Shown piece by piece: positions 58,733 through 64,000 of a DNA stretch of 64,000 nucleotides. The stretch is taken from NCBI GenBank assembly GCA_048550195.1, contig JBLYYR010000111.1:1-64000 (forward strand), read 5' to 3'. The position numbers were made by a program, and so were the translations under genes. The notes below the pieces were generated by a model that did not search any database, was not told where the DNA came from, and saw only the letters and a program-made list of their open reading frames with translations. Source of the DNA: BMS3Bbin11 sp048550195. GTDB lineage: Bacteria; Pseudomonadota; Gammaproteobacteria; BMS3Bbin11. The number at the start of each line of letters is the position of its first letter. Within the stretch, counting starts at the first letter, position 1.

Positions 58733-60130
58733 ATGCTCAAAATTTATAATAGTCTTACCCGCAAAAAAGAAGTATTCAAACCAATAGTCCCCGGCAAGGT
58801 GGGTATCTATGTCTGTGGCATGACGGTTTATGATCTGTGCCACATTGGTCATGCCAGAGTCATGGTTGTGTTTGATCTGGTAACCCGCTATTTGCGTGAC
58901 CGGGGTTTTGAAGTTAACTACGTACGAAATATCACTGACATAGATGACAAGATAATCGCCAGAGCAATAGAAAATGGCGAGAGTATTAAAAAACTGACCG
59001 GGCGTTTTATTGATGCCATGCATGAAGATACAGACCGACTGGGTGTTTTGCGTCCTGATCATGAGCCCCGTGCCACGCGACACATGGATGGCATCATCTC
59101 TCTGATTGGCAAGCTGATAGAAAACGGCTATGCGTATCAGACGAAATCAGGTGATATCTGCTTTCGTGTGCGGAAGTTTGAGCAATATGGACAATTATCC
59201 GGTGAATCGCTGGATGATTTACAGGCAGGTGCGCGTGTAGACGTCGAAACAGGCAAGGATGATCCACTGGATTTTGTCCTGTGGAAACAGGCCAAGCCCG
59301 ATGAACCGAGCTGGCAATCGGAGTGGGGCGATGGTCGTCCCGGCTGGCATATAGAGTGTTCGGCTATGTCGATGGAGGAGCTGGGTGAACATTTCGATAT
59401 CCACGGAGGCGGTCAGGATCTCCGCTTCCCGCATCATGAAAATGAGATTGCCCAGTCAGAGTGCGCCACGGGTCATCACTTTGTAAATACCTGGATGCAT
59501 AATGGTTTTGTCCGTATAGACGATGAAAAAATGTCAAAGTCTCTGGATAACTTTTTTACTATCCGTGATGTGCTGGATACTTATCACCCGGAAATCCTGC
59601 GCTACTTCATCATTAACAGTCATTATCGCAGCCCACTGAACTATAGCGACGAGACACTGGATCAGGCAAAAGCGGCCCTTGAAGGCTACTATCTGGCACT
59701 GGATGGACTGGATATTATTAACGATGTTGAACTGGATAACGAAATATCAGCACCTTTTCTTTCTGCCATGGATGATGACTTTAATACCCCGGAGGCATTA
59801 TCTGTGCTGTCCGCACTGCGTCGTGACATCAATACTGCCCGGCAATCAGGTAATCAGGAGCATGCTACTTTTCTCGCCGGGCAACTCAGGGCACTGGGGG
59901 CAATCCTTGGACTATTTCAGCTCCACCCTATCGCGTTCTTGCGTGGTATTTCAGGAGACAGCCAGTCAGGGGGGCTTTCTAATACGGAGGTCGATGCACT
60001 GGTAGACGAGAGAACTCTGGCTCGCGCCGAGAAAAACTGGGCGCGGGGGGATGAGATCAGGGATATTCTTAATGAGGAAGGCATTGTCCTGGATGACAGC
60101 GCGCGTGGCACAAGGTGGCGCAGGGAGTAG
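58733..60130 (+). CDS. cysS: Cysteinyl-tRNA synthetase
   Basis: A 465-residue class I aminoacyl-tRNA synthetase. The zinc Cys and HIGH motif are in YVCGMTVYDLCHIGHARV near residue 26, and the KMSKS loop is EKMSKSLDNFF near residue 265. WHIECSAMSMEELG and GGGQDLRFPHHENEIAQSEC add the further zinc ligands. The C-terminal anticodon-binding part is complete. The length is normal. Confidence 0.97.
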   Translation: MLKIYNSLTRKKEVFKPIVPGKVGIYVCGMTVYDLCHIGHARVMVVFDLVTRYLRDRGFEVNYVRNITDIDDKIIARAIENGESIKKLTGRFIDAMHEDTDRLGVLRPDHEPRATRHMDGIISLIGKLIENGYAYQTKSGDICFRVRKFEQYGQLSGESLDDLQAGARVDVETGKDDPLDFVLWKQAKPDEPSWQSEWGDGRPGWHIECSAMSMEELGEHFDIHGGGQDLRFPHHENEIAQSECATGHHFVNTWMHNGFVRIDDEKMSKSLDNFFTIRDVLDTYHPEILRYFIINSHYRSPLNYSDETLDQAKAALEGYYLALDGLDIINDVELDNEISAPFLSAMDDDFNTPEALSVLSALRRDINTARQSGNQEHATFLAGQLRALGAILGLFQLHPIAFLRGISGDSQSGGLSNTEVDALVDERTLARAEKNWARGDEIRDILNEEGIVLDDSARGTRWRRE

Positions 60131-60236
60131 CAGGCATGGTTTCTGAATTCATGTATAATGCACCGCAAACTTAATGACCCGCCTTGCTTTGTCTGTAGTA
60201 CGACCACCCAATATCTAGCGAACACAGGTATTAATA

Positions 60237-61592
60237 ATGAAAAAAAATATTCTTTTGTCAGGCCCATGTAAAAAAAATCTTCTGCCATTTCTGCTGCTTA
60301 TTAGCATCGCATTACCTTTTCAGGTGTCTGCCCAGATAGTCGCACTGGACAGAGGGAAGGATATTGGTGAAAAGAGGACGGGCTGGTTGCCGTATATATT
60401 TGCCACTGAATCTTTGGGAACGGCTATCGGTGTCGGTGGGTTTACTGCGAGTGGAAAAAAGCAGCCTCAGGCCAGCCTGTTCGGCACTGCTTTTGTGACA
60501 TCGAATGAGTCTGCATTGATTTCCGGAGCATTGAATAACCATCGAATTGGCAAGTCTCGTTTTTTTATGGATTCATTCATACTGGCCGACCACTTTACCG
60601 ATCAGCGTTTTTATGCGGGTCCTGACCTCGATTCGAATAATCCAAGAGCAGGAACCAATGATTCTGACCCTGAAGCTTATGTAACAGGTGTCAGTAATGA
60701 GGTGACATTTACGGCATCCCTGAAGTACCGTTTACCGATTGGAAATTTAAAAGACGATCCGGTGGCGGTCTATCATCTGTACCAGGGTCTGCTGGAATCC
60801 GGCCCGCAGGGCGGTAAAACCTGGAATCCTATGACCAGTGGCCAGACGACAGTGGCAGGCAAATTCTTTTACACCTACCGCGATCTCAATGACTTTGTTT
60901 TTAATGAGTTTCAAACAGAGCCAATCGAAGAGAATCTATTTTCCAAATCCAATGGCCTTGAATTCTGGCTTGAATATGACAACACCGATTTTCCACGCAA
61001 TCCAACACGAGGCAGCCGCCAGTTGCTAAAAGCAACCAGTGACTTTGGCTGGGCGGGAAGCGATGAAAGCTGGACCAACCTGGAAGCCGATTTTTCCAAG
61101 TATTTTAATCTCGGTGATTCAAACTGGTTCCGCCAGAAGGCCGTGGCACTGAATTTCTGGACATCCAATTCACCCAGCTGGGAAGTGGCAGCTGATGGCG
61201 ACTTAAGTCACACACCACCGCCGATGTATGGCTCCAGCCTTGGTGGCTTTGACCGCATGCGTGGCTATCCATCAAGGCGCTTCCATGACAAGTCTGCTGT
61301 ATATTATGCAGCTGAGCTACGCCTGATCCCGCAGACACAGCCTTTACGGGATTTACCCCTGCTGAATTATTTTGAAATTGACTGGTGGCAGGTTGTTCCA
61401 TTTATTGAGGCAGGCCGGGTCAGTGATAAATACGATGCAGATCTTTTCTTCAAGGATCTTAAAGTCGATGCGGGTATCGGATTGCGCTTCATGGCCTTCC
61501 GTGCGGTGGTTAGGCTTGACTGGGCCGTGTCTGATGAAGGCAGCTCTGTCTGGGCGATGGTACAGCAGCCTTTCTCACGCCAGGGTAACTAA
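60237..61592 (+). CDS. Omp85/BamA-like outer membrane barrel without POTRA domains
   Basis: A 451-residue protein with a signal peptide (residues 1-32) and a barrel of the surface-antigen D15 type. GSRQLLKATSDFGW resembles the first part of the barrel family, and LGGFDRMRGYPSRRFHDKSA contains the RGY motif of loop 6 near residue 335. The C-terminal strand ends SVWAMVQQPF. The N-terminal part before the barrel (about 33-150) is beta-rich, but I see no POTRA repeat. Such proteins occur as patatin-less or lone Omp85 members of unknown role. It stands alone between cysS and ilvB. Confidence 0.75.
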   Translation: MKKNILLSGPCKKNLLPFLLLISIALPFQVSAQIVALDRGKDIGEKRTGWLPYIFATESLGTAIGVGGFTASGKKQPQASLFGTAFVTSNESALISGALNNHRIGKSRFFMDSFILADHFTDQRFYAGPDLDSNNPRAGTNDSDPEAYVTGVSNEVTFTASLKYRLPIGNLKDDPVAVYHLYQGLLESGPQGGKTWNPMTSGQTTVAGKFFYTYRDLNDFVFNEFQTEPIEENLFSKSNGLEFWLEYDNTDFPRNPTRGSRQLLKATSDFGWAGSDESWTNLEADFSKYFNLGDSNWFRQKAVALNFWTSNSPSWEVAADGDLSHTPPPMYGSSLGGFDRMRGYPSRRFHDKSAVYYAAELRLIPQTQPLRDLPLLNYFEIDWWQVVPFIEAGRVSDKYDADLFFKDLKVDAGIGLRFMAFRAVVRLDWAVSDEGSSVWAMVQQPFSRQGN

Positions 61593-61826
61593 AAAAGGCA
61601 GTAAATCCTTTCACCACAAGGGTTATAGGGCTAATTTTGCCTAATTCTGTTGGTACGATAGAAATTAGTGCAAAAAAGCGCTGTTTATCTATTGACCGCG
61701 CACAGTCTTATTAGTAAGTTCTAATATTTCGTATAGCTAAGCAGAATCAGCTTTTCGACATCATTGCAAGAAGATGCCGAAGGCGATTGCATATCAGCGA
61801 AGTATTCATTATTTGAGGGGAAATAA

Positions 61827-63560
61827 GTGGAATTAACCGGTGCGGACATCCTGGTAAAGGCGCTGGCGGATGAGGGTGTAGAATTTATTTTCGGCTACCC
61901 GGGCGGCGCAGCCCTACATATCTATGACGCACTTTATCGGCAGGATAAGGTTAAGCATATACTTGCACGCCATGAACAGGGTGCGGGCCATGCCGCAGAT
62001 GGTTATGCCCGTTCCAGCGGCAAACCAGGTGCGGTTCTGGTGACCTCAGGTCCGGGTGTGACAAATGTCGTTACGCCAGTCGCTACGGCACATATGGATT
62101 CTATTCCAATGGTTGTAATTACAGCCCAGGTTCCTTCGCACCTAATCGGTGATGATGCGTTCCAGGAGGTTGATGCCATTGGTATAACACGCCCCTGCGT
62201 GAAGCATAATTTCCTGGTCAAAGATGTCCGTGATCTTGCTGTGACGATCAAAAAGGCCTTTTATGTTGCGACATCAGGCAGGCCGGGGCCAGTTGTTGTC
62301 GATATACCGAAGGATATTACTGCGGAAAAGACAGAATATGTTTATCCAAATAGTATCAGCATGCGTTCCTATCAACCGGTTTCAGAGGGGCATACGGGTC
62401 AGATACGCAAGGCGGTACAAGTGCTGCTTGCTGCAAAACGGCCTGTCATTTATTCAGGTGGCGGAATAATCTCAGCAAATTGCAGTGATAAGCTAACTGA
62501 GCTGGTTCGTTTACTCGGCTATCCGTGTACGAATACTTTAATGGGGCTGGGTGCGTTTCCGGCCGATGATCCGCTGTTTGTCGGCATGCTGGGTATGCAT
62601 GGAACCTATGAGGCAAATCTGACCATGCATGAGTGTGATGTCATGCTCTGCCTGGGTGCGCGTTTTGATGATCGGGTCACCGGTGATACAAATAAATTTA
62701 GCCCTTATGCAAAGATCATACACGTTGATATAGACCCTTCGTCTATCAGCAAAACAATCTCTGCAGATATTCCTGTTGTCGGCTCAGTTGATGTCATCCT
62801 CGACGAAATGATCCGTCAGATCAGGGAATCAGGCCGCAAGCCAGATGCTGAGGCGCTACAGAAGTGGTGGGAGCAGATTGATGGCTGGCGTAAGATTGAC
62901 TGCCTGGCTTATGACCATGACAACGAAATTATTAAACCGCAATTCGTCATTCAAAAATTGCACGAAACAACTCAGGGCGATGCTTTTGTCACCTCCGATG
63001 TTGGGCAGCACCAGATGTTTGCCGCACAATACTACAAATTCAACAAGCCGCGGCGTTGGATAAATTCCGGAGGGCTGGGCACCATGGGTTTCGGGCTGCC
63101 TGCTGCGATGGGCGTACAATTTGCACACCCTGACGCGACTGTAGCCTGTGTGACAGGTGATGGGAGTATTCAAATGTGTCTGCAGGAGCTTTCAACCTGT
63201 AAGCAATACGATTTACCATTGAATATTGTCAACTTGAATAACCGATATCTTGGAATGGTCCGTCAATGGCAGGAGTTTTTCTATGATCGCCGGTACTCCA
63301 ATTCCTATATGGATGCCTTGCCTGATCTGGTTAAGCTGGCTGAGGGTTATGGACATGTCGGGATAAAAATTGAGAAACCTGCTGATGTGGAAGGTGCCTT
63401 AAAAGAAGCGCTTTCAGACAATTCAAGATTGTATTTCCTTGATTTTATTACTGATCAGACTGAGAACGTCTACCCAATGATTGCGGCGGGAAAGGGGCAT
63501 CATGAAATGCATCTTTCACCCAGAAATGGTGATGATGATGACGAGAGGGAGCTGGCCTAG
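61827..63560 (+). CDS. ilvB: Acetolactate synthase large subunit
   Basis: A 577-residue ThDP- and FAD-dependent enzyme for the first shared step of valine, leucine and isoleucine synthesis. GTG at 61827 has GAGGGG upstream. The cofactor Glu is in ARHEQGAGHAADGYAR near residue 48, and the ThDP motif begins GDGSIQMCLQELSTC near residue 440 and ends in NN (NLNNRYLGM). The C-terminus is acidic (DDDDERELA). The 234 bases upstream have no gene and I found no convincing promoter or attenuator. ilvH follows 75 bases later. Confidence 0.96.
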   Translation: MELTGADILVKALADEGVEFIFGYPGGAALHIYDALYRQDKVKHILARHEQGAGHAADGYARSSGKPGAVLVTSGPGVTNVVTPVATAHMDSIPMVVITAQVPSHLIGDDAFQEVDAIGITRPCVKHNFLVKDVRDLAVTIKKAFYVATSGRPGPVVVDIPKDITAEKTEYVYPNSISMRSYQPVSEGHTGQIRKAVQVLLAAKRPVIYSGGGIISANCSDKLTELVRLLGYPCTNTLMGLGAFPADDPLFVGMLGMHGTYEANLTMHECDVMLCLGARFDDRVTGDTNKFSPYAKIIHVDIDPSSISKTISADIPVVGSVDVILDEMIRQIRESGRKPDAEALQKWWEQIDGWRKIDCLAYDHDNEIIKPQFVIQKLHETTQGDAFVTSDVGQHQMFAAQYYKFNKPRRWINSGGLGTMGFGLPAAMGVQFAHPDATVACVTGDGSIQMCLQELSTCKQYDLPLNIVNLNNRYLGMVRQWQEFFYDRRYSNSYMDALPDLVKLAEGYGHVGIKIEKPADVEGALKEALSDNSRLYFLDFITDQTENVYPMIAAGKGHHEMHLSPRNGDDDDERELA

Positions 63561-63635
63561 AATGAAACCTATGATCAAGTACAATTTTTTCAGACTAGTT
63601 AAAATCGTCCGTATCCTTCCCGAAAAAGGTTCCAT

Positions 63636-64000
63636 ATGCGTCACATAATATCCATATTGATGGAAAATGAATCAGGAGCATTGTCCAGGGTAGCAGGACT
63701 ATTTTCAGCTCGCGGTTATAACATCGAATCGTTGACTGTTGCACCAACAGAAGATGCAAGTTTGTCGCGCCTTACCCTGGTGACCAGTGGCTCCGACAGG
63801 GTGGTTGAGCAAATCACCAAACAGCTGAATAAGCTGATTGATGTGGTGAAGTTGATTGATCTGGTCGAGAACGAGCACATCGAACGTGAGATCAGTTTGA
63901 TTAAAGTTCGTGCGTCGGGTGCTGGCCGGGATGAAATCTCCCGCCTGGTTGAGATTTTTCGTGGTCGAATCGTGGACGTTACTGATACCAGTTTTACCAT
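63636..64000 (+). CDS. ilvH: Acetolactate synthase small subunit, cut by the window end
   Basis: The first 121 codons of the regulatory subunit, beginning MRHIISILMENESGALSRVA with the ACT domain fold that binds valine for feedback control. GYNIESLTVAPTEDASLSRL and IDLVENEHIERE are hallmark stretches. The frame stays open to the end of the window, with about 40 residues still to come in a normal protein. It pairs with the large subunit just upstream. Confidence 0.95.
   Translation, partial: MRHIISILMENESGALSRVAGLFSARGYNIESLTVAPTEDASLSRLTLVTSGSDRVVEQITKQLNKLIDVVKLIDLVENEHIEREISLIKVRASGAGRDEISRLVEIFRGRIVDVTDTSFT

Overview
The window looks like a chromosomal segment of a non-enteric gammaproteobacterium. 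The support is gene content and order: leuC-leuD-leuB-asd-fimV-truA-trpF-trpB-trpA-accD-folC-dedD-cvpA-purF-metZ is a typical gammaproteobacterial series, joined by fimV, lpxH, ampD, hemN and a B12 riboswitch ahead of btuB. The species cannot be named from sequence alone. All calls come from reading the sequence and remembered family features; no database search was run.

Positions 1-9957 are the right part of a Mu-like transposable prophage. In order it carries gemA-like, Mor-like, MazG-like and small genes, a minus-strand two-gene insert (one gene is only 52 codons), an M15 endolysin with holin-like and Rz/Rz1-like genes, DUF1353, DUF1804 small terminase, large terminase, DUF935 portal, an Acb2-type cyclic-nucleotide sponge, and a MuF head protein fused to a PBECR-type nuclease domain. 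No capsid, protease, tail or fibre gene follows. The prophage seems to end at 9957, inside an amidohydrolase gene whose 3' half is missing from the window.

Positions 9958-12155 hold the amidohydrolase stump, a long gene-poor stretch with a broken tRNA-Gly, and an intact tRNA-Arg(CCU). Positions 12156-19228 form a surface-polysaccharide export cluster: a 45-codon ORF, three family-2 glycosyltransferase genes (one with two duplicated modules) and a Wzm/Wzt-type ABC exporter. Positions 19373-26074 hold ampD, a conserved unknown gene, a porin-like protein, a SulP transporter, a DUF350-like protein, a lytic transglycosylase, a DUF3530 protein and a BtuF-like binding protein. Positions 26091-29658 (minus) are a B12 unit: PduO-type adenosyltransferase, TonB, a BtuB-like receptor and a cobalamin riboswitch.

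Positions 29814-34206 hold conserved unknowns, a flippase-like membrane protein, a TolB-like propeller protein, a 163-bp MITE-like element and a YpfJ-type metallopeptidase. Positions 34235-53327 are mostly leucine, aspartate-family, tryptophan, fatty-acid, folate, purine and methionine biosynthesis, with a divergent LysR regulator at leuC. Position 53344 begins an unusual protein joining a SpoT/MESH1-like HD domain, a CBS-like region and a HEPN-like C-terminus. hemN follows on the minus strand, with a 262-bp nested inverted-repeat element against its start codon. The window closes with a periplasmic unknown, lpxH, ppiB, cysS, an Omp85-like barrel, ilvB and the start of ilvH.

The points most worth follow-up are the HD-CBS-HEPN protein, the Acb2 and MuF-PBECR pair in a cut-down Mu-like prophage, the hidden minus-strand two-gene insert, and the nested repeat element at hemN.
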